Source: Nitrospira sp. (GTDB lineage: Bacteria > Nitrospirota > Nitrospiria > Nitrospirales > Nitrospiraceae). Taken from it: a stretch of DNA of 20,019 bases. Every line of letters starts with the position of its first letter. The first letter of the stretch is position 1. The stretch is from NCBI GenBank assembly GCA_005116795.1, contig SWDL01000388.1:1-20019 (forward strand), given 5' to 3'. Positions 7,943 through 13,566 of this stretch are shown in pieces. The translations under genes were made by a program, and so were the position numbers. Below the pieces are notes generated by a model. The model had not been told where the DNA came from. It saw nothing but the letters and a program-made list of their open reading frames with translations, and did no database searches.

Positions 7943-9103
7943 CTAGGCGTTGGCAATCCTCTTATAGACCGCAATCGTTTCTCGTGCCGTCCGTTCCCAG
8001 GTAAACCGCGCGGCTTGGGCCAGCCCGCGCGTCCGCAACTCCGTCGCCTTTTCCGAATCCTCCAACACGCGACTCATCGCCCTGGCAAACCCGTCGGTAT
8101 CGTTGGGGTCCACGAGGATAGCGGCATCTCCGGCCACTTCAGGCAATGACGCCGCATTGGAGGAGACCACCGGACAACCACAGGCCATGGCCTCCAGGAC
8201 CGGAAGACCAAACCCCTCGTATCGGGAGGGGAACACGAGCAGCGCCGCGTTCTGATATAACTCAATCAGTCGTTCGTCGCTCACGACCCCGGGGAAGAGG
8301 ACTTGCTTTTCGAGCCCTAGGGCAGCCACCCGTTCGCGAAGATCTTCCCGGCGGCGGAAGTCGCCCGCCAGAACCAAATCATGGGCCACCCGCACGGGCG
8401 CCGGGAGCCGGGCGAAGGCCTCGATCAGGGTCTCGACATTCTTGGTCGGATCCGGCCCCGCCACCGAGAGCACGTAGGGCCTCCCGGTGCGACAGGTTGA
8501 GGTCGAGGTTAAGGATGAGGGCAAGATGCGAGAAGCTCCGAATTTCTTTTCCTCAACCTCAGCCTGAACCTCAACCTTGCTTGGTTTGAATCGGTCCAAG
8601 TCCACGCCGGGATAGACAACCGTTATACGGTCCGACGGCACGCCACATCGCTCCACGATATCCCGGCGGGAACATTTAGAGTCCGTTAAGATATGATCGA
8701 TCTTGTTCCGTCGGTCTCCGACCAAGAGTTCTTCCAGCCGCTGATGAACATTCCGCTTCGGCGCCAGAGCGGGAAAGAGCAACTGTTTGACGTCATGAAT
8801 CGTCACTACCAGCTTGCCCTTTTTCCAGGCTACGCAGGAGTCATAGGGGAGATGGAGCAGATCATACGGCCCCACGAGCTGCGGGGCCACCTGCTCCCAG
8901 AACCGACGCTTGAACAGAGGAAACCGTATGACCCGATAGCGAACATGGGACCCGGGCGGAAGCGGCGGAACATCCGTGGGCGTCAGGACCTCATACTCGT
9001 TCTGCCGGTCGACGGCGGCGATGGCCTCTATCAACCCACGGCTATACCGGCCAATCCCCACATTGAAATTCTTGAGATGCCAGGCCGCAATGACGATGTT
9101 CAC
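7943..9103 (-). CDS. Family-4 glycosyltransferase with in-frame palindromic insertion
   Basis: A 386-residue GT-B fold retaining glycosyltransferase. The N-terminal acceptor domain begins WHLKNFNVGIGRYSRGL. The C-terminal donor domain carries the EX7E signature EGFGLPVLE (residues 296-304) and the SVAGPDPTKN linker-strand motif. Probable role: transfer of a sugar from a nucleotide donor during surface polysaccharide synthesis at the inner membrane. Between the usual VYPGVDLDRFKP and PYVLSV motifs lies an extra segment (about residues 175-208), rich in Val, Glu, Lys, Ser and Thr and unlike the family. It is encoded by an inverted-repeat DNA element at 8494-8577. The insertion keeps the frame and falls in the linker between the two domains, so the enzyme may still fold. 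The start ATG at 9103 lies 12 bp after the broken nucleotidyltransferase gene. Confidence 0.9.
   Translation of the reverse strand: MNIVIAAWHLKNFNVGIGRYSRGLIEAIAAVDRQNEYEVLTPTDVPPLPPGSHVRYRVIRFPLFKRRFWEQVAPQLVGPYDLLHLPYDSCVAWKKGKLVVTIHDVKQLLFPALAPKRNVHQRLEELLVGDRRNKIDHILTDSKCSRRDIVERCGVPSDRITVVYPGVDLDRFKPSKVEVQAEVEEKKFGASRILPSSLTSTSTCRTGRPYVLSVAGPDPTKNVETLIEAFARLPAPVRVAHDLVLAGDFRRREDLRERVAALGLEKQVLFPGVVSDERLIELYQNAALLVFPSRYEGFGLPVLEAMACGCPVVSSNAASLPEVAGDAAILVDPNDTDGFARAMSRVLEDSEKATELRTRGLAQAARFTWERTARETIAVYKRIANA
8494..8577. repeat. Palindromic element inserted in the glycosyltransferase coding region
   Basis: The left arm AGGTTGAGGTCGAGGTTAAG (from 8494) is matched by an inverted right arm at 8550-8577, which contains CCTCAACCTC, CTGAACC and TCAACCT. 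The right arm has one additional 6-base unit. About 30 bp separate the arms. The arms are built from a roughly hexameric GAGGTT/GAGGTC unit. The element is translated without stops and without shifting frame, giving about 28 residues in the interdomain linker. Confidence 0.65.
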
Positions 9104-9115
9104 AGCAACCGCTCT

Positions 9116-9554
9116 TTACTCGCTCCGATTTGCCTGCCCCTCCGCCTTCTTCTCTCTCTCTTCGAGCAGAACTTCCAGCTCAGCCATTGCCTCCAGGTCA
9201 CGCGGACGACCCGCGGCGCGCTTGACCTCAATGAGGCGTCGCAAGCCGAGGCAACGGCAGGACACACCGAAGAGATCCAGCATGATTGTGTGGGGCAGGA
9301 GATCCTCGTAGCGCCCACCGCCGACGATCTCGCCCAACACATCCAGGTCCCCCAGGTCGGTCACCAGCGTAAAGTTCAGGCCTCTGGCGAGCGTATCGGC
9401 ATCCCACTGGAAGGGAAGTCCTGGAGGCGCTCCGCTTATCCCGATCCTGGGTCAACCGAGCAGAGCCATGGACGGTCGCCGCCGCTCCTCCGACCAACAT
9501 AAACTCGACATGGTTCTGCGCGAGGGTGCGGATCAGCGAAGCAAAGTCAGTCAT
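9116..9554 (-). pseudogene. Nucleotidyltransferase-family protein, internal deletion and frameshift
   Basis: Two frames of one gene are visible. The first, from ATG 9554, begins MTDFASLIRTLAQNHVEFML and continues VGGAAATVHGSARLTQDRD, which is the GG(x)nucleotidyltransferase start with the DxD-like metal site. About 30 nt after that the frame changes. The second reads GAPPGLPFQWDADTLARGL and then NFTLVTDLGDLDVLGEIVGG, followed by LDLFGVSCRCLGLRRLIEVK and a Glu-rich tail ending at 9116. Relatives have about 25-30 residues between the two blocks, so a deletion near 9440-9450 removed them and broke the frame. It overlaps the small upstream gene by ATGA, as minimal nucleotidyltransferase modules often do. 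The active protein is very unlikely to be made. Confidence 0.8.
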
Positions 9555-9745
9555 GAGCCGGCAACTCGGCCCGCCCGACGCAATTCACCCGCGAACCGCT
9601 GGAGTTCCTGGAGCTTCCGGAACCGGTCTTCAACCGTCAACTTCATGTTTTCACGGAGTAACGTCCGGTCGATATGCCGCTTGTACGCTTCGATGACCGG
9701 GTCCGGCACAATGACGCCGGCATGAGTGTGCAGCTCGGCTTTCAT
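9551..9745 (-). CDS. Small partner protein of the nucleotidyltransferase module
   Basis: A 64-residue charged protein starting MKAELHTHAGVIVPDPVIEA. Its Arg/Glu/Leu-rich helical second half contains RENMKLTVEDRFRKLQELQR. Proteins of this pattern are commonly found directly upstream of nucleotidyltransferase genes, but I know of no assigned function. A regulatory or antitoxin-like role is inference. The ATG at 9743-9745 is chosen over an upstream start at 9781 because the family pattern begins here. Its stop shares ATGA with the start of the broken nucleotidyltransferase, so the partner it was coupled to is now lost. It diverges from phd across a 130-bp regulatory gap. Confidence 0.6.
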   Translation of the reverse strand: MKAELHTHAGVIVPDPVIEAYKRHIDRTLLRENMKLTVEDRFRKLQELQRFAGELRRAGRVAGS

Positions 9746-9818
9746 CTGGGGTCTTCTTCTAGTCCGAGAGACGGGACTCAATGTAGCATTTCTCGCGCCC
9801 CAGTCTCAATATGTGTTC

Positions 9819-9846
9819 TTGACACCTGCGATCAACTGACTATACT
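9819..9846 (+). promoter_or_regulatory. Sigma-70 promoter of phd-vapC
   Basis: The -35 TTGACA (9819-9824) is a perfect consensus. The -10 TATACT (9841-9846) matches five of six, and the spacer is 16 bp. It lies 30 bp before the antitoxin ATG at 9876. Confidence 0.75.
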
Positions 9847-9851
9847 AGTCA
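9837..9851. promoter_or_regulatory. Putative Phd operator overlapping the -10 box
   Basis: The inverted repeat TGACTA-TAC-TAGTCA, with 6-bp arms and a 3-bp centre, covers the -10 hexamer of the phd-vapC promoter. Phd/YefM antitoxins normally repress their own operon by binding palindromes at the promoter, so this is the natural candidate. Binding itself is inferred. Confidence 0.55.
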
Positions 9852-9875
9852 CATTAACATGGTCATGAAGCCCCC

Positions 9876-10169
9876 ATGAAAAGCGCGTCGGTGTCGAAGC
9901 TCAAAGCCACGCTGAGTGAATTTCTGGCCAAAGTGAAGACCGGCGAGGAAGTCATGATCACGGAGCGGGGGAAACCTATTGCAAAGATCGTCCCGATCCC
10001 GCACAAGGAGACCGCCATCCCGCCTCATCTCCAGGAACTGGCCCGTGCGGGCCTCGTCCGCTTGGGATCAGGGAAACTCCCTCGTGACTTCTGGAAACAC
10101 CCTAGGCCGAAAGACCCCAAGGGCTTGGCCCTTCAATCTCTGCTCGAAGAGCGAGCAGAGGGGCGATGA
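9876..10169 (+). CDS. Phd/YefM-family antitoxin
   Basis: A 97-residue type II antitoxin. The N-terminal Phd/YefM DNA-binding fold is seen in SVSKLKATLSEFLAKVKTGE followed by the signature ITERGKPIAKIVPI. The C-terminal half is the flexible, Pro- and charge-rich toxin-neutralising tail (LPRDFWKHPRPKDPKG). Start: ATG at 9876. An upstream ATG (9861) is followed in frame by TGA within a few codons. No strong Shine-Dalgarno is visible. It overlaps the PIN-domain toxin gene by four bases (ATGA), so the two are translationally coupled. Strong promoter and operator elements lie just upstream. It appears intact. Confidence 0.88.
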   Translation: MKSASVSKLKATLSEFLAKVKTGEEVMITERGKPIAKIVPIPHKETAIPPHLQELARAGLVRLGSGKLPRDFWKHPRPKDPKGLALQSLLEERAEGR

Positions 10170-10597
10170 GGTTCTGGGACTCTTCAGCGATCGTGCCACT
10201 TTGCCTGGACGAGCCCCGAAGCGCACGTCTGAAGAGGCTGGCGGAAGAGGATAGGTCGCTCGTCGTCTGGTGGACGGCCCTCGTTGAATGCTATTCAACG
10301 TTTGCTCGGCTGCGGCGCGAGGGCATTCTATCGCGAACCGAGGAAAACCAGGCACGACAGTTGACCATTCGGCTGCTGGCCGAATGGACGGAGATCGAGC
10401 CGAGCAACAAGGTCCGAGATCAGGCGGGAAGGATTCTTCTCCTCCATCCTTTAAGGGCAGCAGATTCCTTGCAGTTGGCAGCCGCTCTTGTCTGGGCGGA
10501 CGGACACCCCGCCGGACACGAACTCGTCTGCTTGGATCAGAAACTTCGCGCTGCCGCGCAGCGCGAAGGGTTCACCATCCTTCCCGACTCGGCCTGA
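10166..10597 (+). CDS. PIN-domain ribonuclease toxin (VapC-like)
   Basis: A 143-residue PIN-domain protein with the four acidic residues expected of VapC toxins: D5 in FWDSSAIVPL, E41 in TALVECYSTF, D100 in LRAADSLQLAAAL and D124 in VCLDQKL. These coordinate Mg2+/Mn2+ for endoribonuclease cleavage, typically of tRNA or rRNA. Length and all motifs are intact, so this is the only module in the 9.1-12.5 kb cluster that looks functional. It is coupled to the Phd-type antitoxin by an ATGA overlap. It is convergent with the YefM/RelE remnants, with a gap of about 50 bp. Confidence 0.9.
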   Translation: MRFWDSSAIVPLCLDEPRSARLKRLAEEDRSLVVWWTALVECYSTFARLRREGILSRTEENQARQLTIRLLAEWTEIEPSNKVRDQAGRILLLHPLRAADSLQLAAALVWADGHPAGHELVCLDQKLRAAAQREGFTILPDSA

Positions 10598-10649
10598 CCG
10601 GTTGACTGTCGGGCATCTGGGGCGCCGGAGGTTTCGTGATGCCCTTGCG

Positions 10650-10930
10650 TCAAAGAAGGCGAAGACGGAGAAGCTTCCGTGCCAGCACATAGATATCCTT
10701 CCCGCTCCCTTCCTTCCGGATTCCCAAAGCCATCACGAGGACAAGGACCTTGCCTTCTTCAATCCGGTCAATGATCCGGTAACGCTGCCCACGGCACGGA
10801 GGCTCCGATATCCGGCCAGCTCCCCTGTCAAAGGTTTGCCTTGTTTCTCCGGCTCTTCAGCAAGGCCGTCAATTCGGTCCCGAATCTTTTCTCGGACGCG
10901 GCGATTCTGGATTGCTTCCAGAGAAGGACC
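10650..10930 (-). pseudogene. RelE-type toxin remnant, 5'-truncated and frameshifted
   Basis: On the minus strand a RelE/ParE-like sequence reads SLEAIQNRRVREKIRDRIDG and then LAEEPEKQGKPLTGELAGYR, continuing SLRAVG. Near 10786-10790 one base is missing: the DNA gives GTGGGCAGCG where GTG-GGN-CAG-CG would continue the family pattern. After restoring it, the frame gives QRYRIIDRIEEGKVLVLVMA and GIRKEGSGKDIYVLARKLL, with stop TGA at 10650-10652. The N-terminal dozen or so residues are missing, because the sequence runs directly into the YefM gene. The combination of 5' loss and an internal frameshift means no active toxin. Confidence 0.75.
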
Positions 10931-11157
10931 TTCCCCTCTTCTACCTCCTTGATGCTTTTGCGCAGAGCGGCCATAAGGTCTTCGTCCCCCATAATTTCCA
11001 GAGTCTCAGCAAGGGATTGGTACAGATCCCAGGGCATAACGGCCAGGACCGGTTTCCCTCGCCGTGTGACAGCGATGGCGCCAGGTTCTTTTGTTAGTCG
11101 CTCGGGCAGGGAAGTGAGTTCGTGCCGGGCTTCGGAAATAGGAATATCTTTGCGCAT
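10828..11157 (-). CDS. YefM-type antitoxin fused by deletion to out-of-frame toxin DNA
   Basis: The N-terminal Phd/YefM DNA-binding domain is recognisable from the ATG at 11157: DIPISEARHELTSLPERL, VTRRGKPVLAVMPWDLYQSL and then GDEDLMAALRKSIKEVEEGK. Normal relatives then have a short neutralising tail ending in a stop just before the toxin start. Here the sequence switches directly to relE DNA read in the wrong frame (tail VLLWKQSRIAASEKRFG onward, stop at 10828). A deletion on the order of 100 bp has probably removed the antitoxin tail and toxin start. A perfect -35-like TTGACA lies at 11207-11212 on this strand, but the matching -10 is poor. The DNA-binding part could still act as a repressor, which is inference. 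Confidence 0.7.
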   Translation of the reverse strand: MRKDIPISEARHELTSLPERLTKEPGAIAVTRRGKPVLAVMPWDLYQSLAETLEIMGDEDLMAALRKSIKEVEEGKVLLWKQSRIAASEKRFGTELTALLKSRRNKANL

Positions 11158-11434
11158 ACGAGTCTCTCGCTCCTGTCCCAACAGCTGTACATTTAGAAGG
11201 TCAGCATGTCAACCATCTGCCATGACCTCTGACTCCCTTTTCGAGGAAACTCTCACACATCTTGGACATTCCTTACATCGGCCCTTCAGATTCGGCACGA
11301 TATGGACCTTGCGGATCCGCGCCGGCAGGCGATCCACCAACGACGGCGCCTCCGCCGATTCCACCGGTCCCACCAAGCCTTCATGGGCGTGGTGCGTCGG
11401 ATGGCCGCATCGAGAAATGAAATCCTCGTGGGAC
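11158..11434. other. Intergenic stretch without a recognisable gene
   Basis: Between the YefM start and the VapC-like remnant I see no family I can name. A minus-strand frame from about 11437 to the TGA at 11209-11211 is open for some 75 codons. It ends with a CxxCxxC cluster (CKECPRC) and lacks a good start codon. It may be a fragment of an unknown gene or a chance high-GC frame. Confidence 0.4.
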
Positions 11435-11540
11435 GTGTCGCATCCTCACGGTGAGCATACACAAGAACTTTGATATCAAGCAGAAGCACGCGGCTCTTCC
11501 ATGAACGCCGGCAGGGCGGCGGAATCGTCCAAGTCGATAC
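11435..11540 (-). pseudogene. VapBC module scraps
   Basis: A short minus-strand frame ends RPGIDLDDSAALPAFMEEPR before TGA at 11477-11479, which resembles the C-terminal tail of VapB-type antitoxins. Overlapping its end, a GTG at 11487-11489 begins VLLLDIKVLVYAHREDA, a typical PIN-domain N-terminus with the first catalytic aspartate in LLLDIKVLVY. After about 17 codons the PIN similarity stops and the frame becomes unlike the family. Neither the antitoxin N-terminus nor the rest of the toxin is recognisable nearby. Both assignments rest on short segments and are tentative. Confidence 0.4.
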
Positions 11541-11680
11541 CTGGCCGAACTCCTCGTCCACCCACAGTCGCGAGAGTCACTCGCCGGCGTCGCGGAGTTG
11601 CTACACGGAGGCAGTCGATAGACAAGTCCCTCGTCGCTCAATGCGCGCTCAAAAGAAACGTTGGCGAAATCTCAGCAAGG

Positions 11681-12029
11681 TTAAGGACGAACGCGGATTC
11701 GACCTCGGGTCACGACGATGAAGGCACCAGACTGAAGAGTTCGGCTTGGTACCGCTGCAAGAGCTCCTCCATCGCGGCTATTTGCTGGTCAACCCGCATC
11801 TCCACAAATCGCACGATGCCGGATGAGGACGCCGATGGACAAAGACCAGTTCGCCGAAGTCCTTGTCCTCTGTGACAAAGATTCGGTTTTCCTGTAATGC
11901 GAGATCAAGGAGAATTTCGTCGTCTGCAGGCGGGTTGATGTCTCATGCGAGCCGGACATCATGTTTCAAATCGGTCAGCAGTTCATAGAGAGAGCGCGAA
12001 CAGACGCACACATCGAGCAGGAACCTCAT
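11681..12029 (-). pseudogene. DUF5615 PIN-like toxin, in-frame stop and two frameshifts
   Basis: The remnant starts MRFLLDVCVCSRSLYELLTD at 12029, with the DUF5615/Mut7-C-like N-terminal aspartate. It meets TGA at 11943-11945 where relatives have a basic residue before DINP, and continues DINPPADDEILLDLALQENR and then FVTEDKDFGELVFVHRRPHP. One base appears missing near 11820 (CCGGC where CCGGGC fits), after which the next frame reads GIVRFVEMRVDQQIAAMEEL. Another is missing near 11740, after which LQSGAFIVVTRGRIRVRP ends at TAA (11681-11683). Three independent lesions mean a dead gene unless they are sequence errors. The ATG lies inside the 3' end of the DUF433 gene, as usual for this antitoxin-toxin pair. 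Confidence 0.8.
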
Positions 12030-12279
12030 CAGGGTTTCGCAACCCGCACCGCTCATGCACTTGCTCCCCCGTCACGGACCGGTAAGCGAAGAGTAAGCAG
12101 GCCTGAATATCCTCTGGCTCCAGAAACGGGTATTCCTTGAGAATGGTCTCGGCCGTCTCCCCTGCCGCAAGCATTCCCAGAATATGTTCCACGGCAATCC
12201 GCATGCCGCGGATGATAGGTTTACCGCCGAAGATCTTGGGGGTGACCTGAATCCTCGCTAACAATTCCGCATCCGCCAT
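11983..12279 (-). CDS. DUF433 antitoxin, 3' end frameshifted
   Basis: As read, 98 residues. The DUF433 core is clear: IQVTPKIFGGKPIIRGMRIA, VEHILGMLAAGETAETILKE and YPFLEPEDIQACLLFAYR. These are winged-helix-like DNA-binding proteins that act as antitoxins for DUF5615 PIN-like toxins, present here as a pseudogene immediately downstream. Near 12046-12052 a base appears lost from a G run. Restoring it gives HERVRVAKP and a stop TGA at 12029-12031 overlapping the toxin ATG, the standard arrangement. Instead the frame runs about 20 residues into the toxin gene (tail RNPDEVPARCVRLFALSL). The core domain is unaffected, so repressor activity may remain. Confidence 0.8.
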   Translation of the reverse strand: MADAELLARIQVTPKIFGGKPIIRGMRIAVEHILGMLAAGETAETILKEYPFLEPEDIQACLLFAYRSVTGEQVHERCGLRNPDEVPARCVRLFALSL

Positions 12280-12402
12280 ATCGGCCCCTCTCGCTCCACC
12301 TGCCCTCCACCTTCCGATCGAGTGAACGTTGACACTTTTTCACAATTCAAGCCTCCTGTGCGTAGTTCGTTGAAGCCCAAGACCAGAGCCTACTCCGCCA
12401 AA

Positions 12403-12453
12403 GTAGCCTCAGCTACGAAGGCCTGCCTGCGCCGAAGCTTCGGCAGGCAGGCC
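12403..12453. repeat. Dispersed GC-rich palindrome
   Basis: GGCCTGCCTGC (12420-12430) pairs perfectly with GCAGGCAGGCC (12443-12453). Between them is the self-complementary CGAAGCTTCG, with a 2-base bulge. A small hairpin GTAGC-CTCA-GCTAC (12403-12416) precedes it. Together with the adjacent TACTCCGCCAAAGTAGC, this looks like a repeat I have seen scattered in many environmental genomes, where it produces spurious ORFs containing KACLRRSFG-like peptides. That recollection is from memory, not a search. No gene is seen in 12280-12508 apart from this repeat. Confidence 0.6.
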
Positions 12454-12508
12454 GAGCAGGCGCGGCTTCCTGAGTCGGCGGGAGAGACCATCGCCTTTCA
12501 CGTCGGAT

Positions 12509-12601
12509 TCAGGTCCAAATCAGCTCGATAAGTCCGAAACAGTACCGTCCAATCCCGACGTTGAAATTCTTCAGATGCCAGCCCGCGGTTACCACCTTCA
12601 T
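12509..12601 (-). pseudogene. 5' remnant of a second family-4 glycosyltransferase
   Basis: From the ATG at 12599-12601 the frame reads AGWHLKNFNVGIGRYCFGLI before TGA at 12509-12511, 30 codons in all. This matches the N-terminus of the glycosyltransferase starting at 9103 (AAWHLKNFNVGIGRYSRGLI), and the two DNA segments are about 80% identical by eye over roughly 55 bases. Everything after about codon 25 is missing and followed by unrelated DNA with the dispersed palindrome. The ATG shares ATGA with the stop of the small ORF upstream, so it was the next gene of the polysaccharide operon before truncation. Confidence 0.75.
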
Positions 12602-12813
12602 TGGGCAAGCTGTTCCTGTAAACCAGGATCTTCATCGCTGCACGGCAGAGACAGCATTGTATGCATTCCTGAACCGACAACGGCGGCACCGAACGACTCA
12701 GCAAGCTCTAAGCTTGCAAGCCTTGCCGTACACCGAGTTCGAGCAGAGAGGCTTATGCTGACCTGGATAGGCGAGAGTATCGACCGTCCACAGTTTGGAC
12801 AGCGCAACAACAT
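12598..12813 (-). CDS. Small CPNCG-containing hypothetical protein
   Basis: A 71-residue ORF starting MLLRCPNCGRSILSPIQVSI, with one CxxC knuckle at residues 5-8. A hydrophobic stretch around residues 41-56 (FGAAVVGSGMHTML) follows. Small membrane proteins with two CxxC knuckles before a membrane segment exist; here a second knuckle is reduced to a single cysteine in ARTRCTARL, so the gene may be degenerate. Support for its reality is its position in the operon and the ATGA overlap with the glycosyltransferase remnant. No function can be assigned, and it could be a chance frame. Confidence 0.35.
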   Translation of the reverse strand: MLLRCPNCGRSILSPIQVSISLSARTRCTARLASLELAESFGAAVVGSGMHTMLSLPCSDEDPGLQEQLAQ

Positions 12814-12875
12814 TCACGTGGAACTAGCATCGACACGGTGATGGCCTATTGGTCTGACAGCATTCATGGCTTCGC

Positions 12876-13565
12876 CTACTCTCCTAATCCAACTCGCCGC
12901 CCGACTCCCATCGCGATGAGGTAATGCGCCATAGGAGAGAATCCGGTGTGCACGACCTCATCATTCATCGAAAACAGGAAGACATTGCTGAAATGCTGCC
13001 CCATGAGAGTTCGCAATTCCCTGTGAGTCTTCAAGTTGATGTGGCCGGCCTCGCTTTGAGGGGATGCGAAACGGGCGGCCTCCTTATTAGGGGTGCCGAC
13101 CAAACAGATACCGGTATGGGAGAGCGACTTCGCGATATGCTCCATCAGACGCGTTTCTTTACTTGGATCAACATGCTCGATGACGTCTAACAAATACACA
13201 GCATCCAATGTCTCCGAAAAAGGACTCTCAGTAATGTTGAAGTGAGAAAACGTACAGTTTCCGATGAACGCGGCTCGCTGCTTGTTCTCTTCAATGATCC
13301 TGGCATCCCAGTCTGTAGCGTACACACGACCGACGGACTGCGCTACGATGGGCAGTCCGAGGGCATCTCCGCAGCCGATTTCCAGCACCTTCTGTTTACC
13401 CTCCAGAAGCTTGGCACAGAATTTGTACCGAGAGAAGACAAAGCATAAATGCTTGGCGTCGGTGCAGAGACTATGCGACGAGTAGGGACCTAGGACGATC
13501 CGCTCCTCGTTCGATTGAACCCGGACGGCATCGCGATGGGCTTCCTCTGCGCTTTTCTTCGCCAT
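12876..13565 (-). CDS. Class I SAM-dependent methyltransferase
   Basis: A 229-residue Methyltransf_11/23-type enzyme. Motif I is VLEIGCGDALG (residues 60-70), the acidic strand-2 end is in YATDWD, and the motif III region is AVYLLDVIEHVDPSKE, followed by HTGICLVGTPN. The N-terminal 50 residues precede the Rossmann fold and contain SSHSLCTDAKHL. The target is unknown; its place in the operon suggests a sugar or glycan substrate. It starts one base after the epimerase stop (13567) and its own 3' end reaches 12876. G+C looks lower than in the flanking sugar genes, hinting at a different origin for this gene and its neighbour. Confidence 0.8.
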   Translation of the reverse strand: MAKKSAEEAHRDAVRVQSNEERIVLGPYSSHSLCTDAKHLCFVFSRYKFCAKLLEGKQKVLEIGCGDALGLPIVAQSVGRVYATDWDARIIEENKQRAAFIGNCTFSHFNITESPFSETLDAVYLLDVIEHVDPSKETRLMEHIAKSLSHTGICLVGTPNKEAARFASPQSEAGHINLKTHRELRTLMGQHFSNVFLFSMNDEVVHTGFSPMAHYLIAMGVGRRVGLGE

Positions 13566-13566
13566 T

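Noticed and set aside
11381..11641. Minus-strand ORF of 86 codons and overlapping plus-strand frames at 11470-11875
   Set aside because: No family resemblance; they overlap the VapBC and DUF5615 remnants in other frames.
12322..12531. Plus-strand ORF of 69 codons over the dispersed palindrome
   Set aside because: The translation comes from the repeat itself (KACLRRSFG-like peptide), a known type of artefact; no RBS or family support.
12811..12826. Second CACGTG-containing site (ATTCACGTGGAACT) as a parS site
   Set aside because: Only one half matches the parS arms and the sequence is not palindromic beyond the hexamer.
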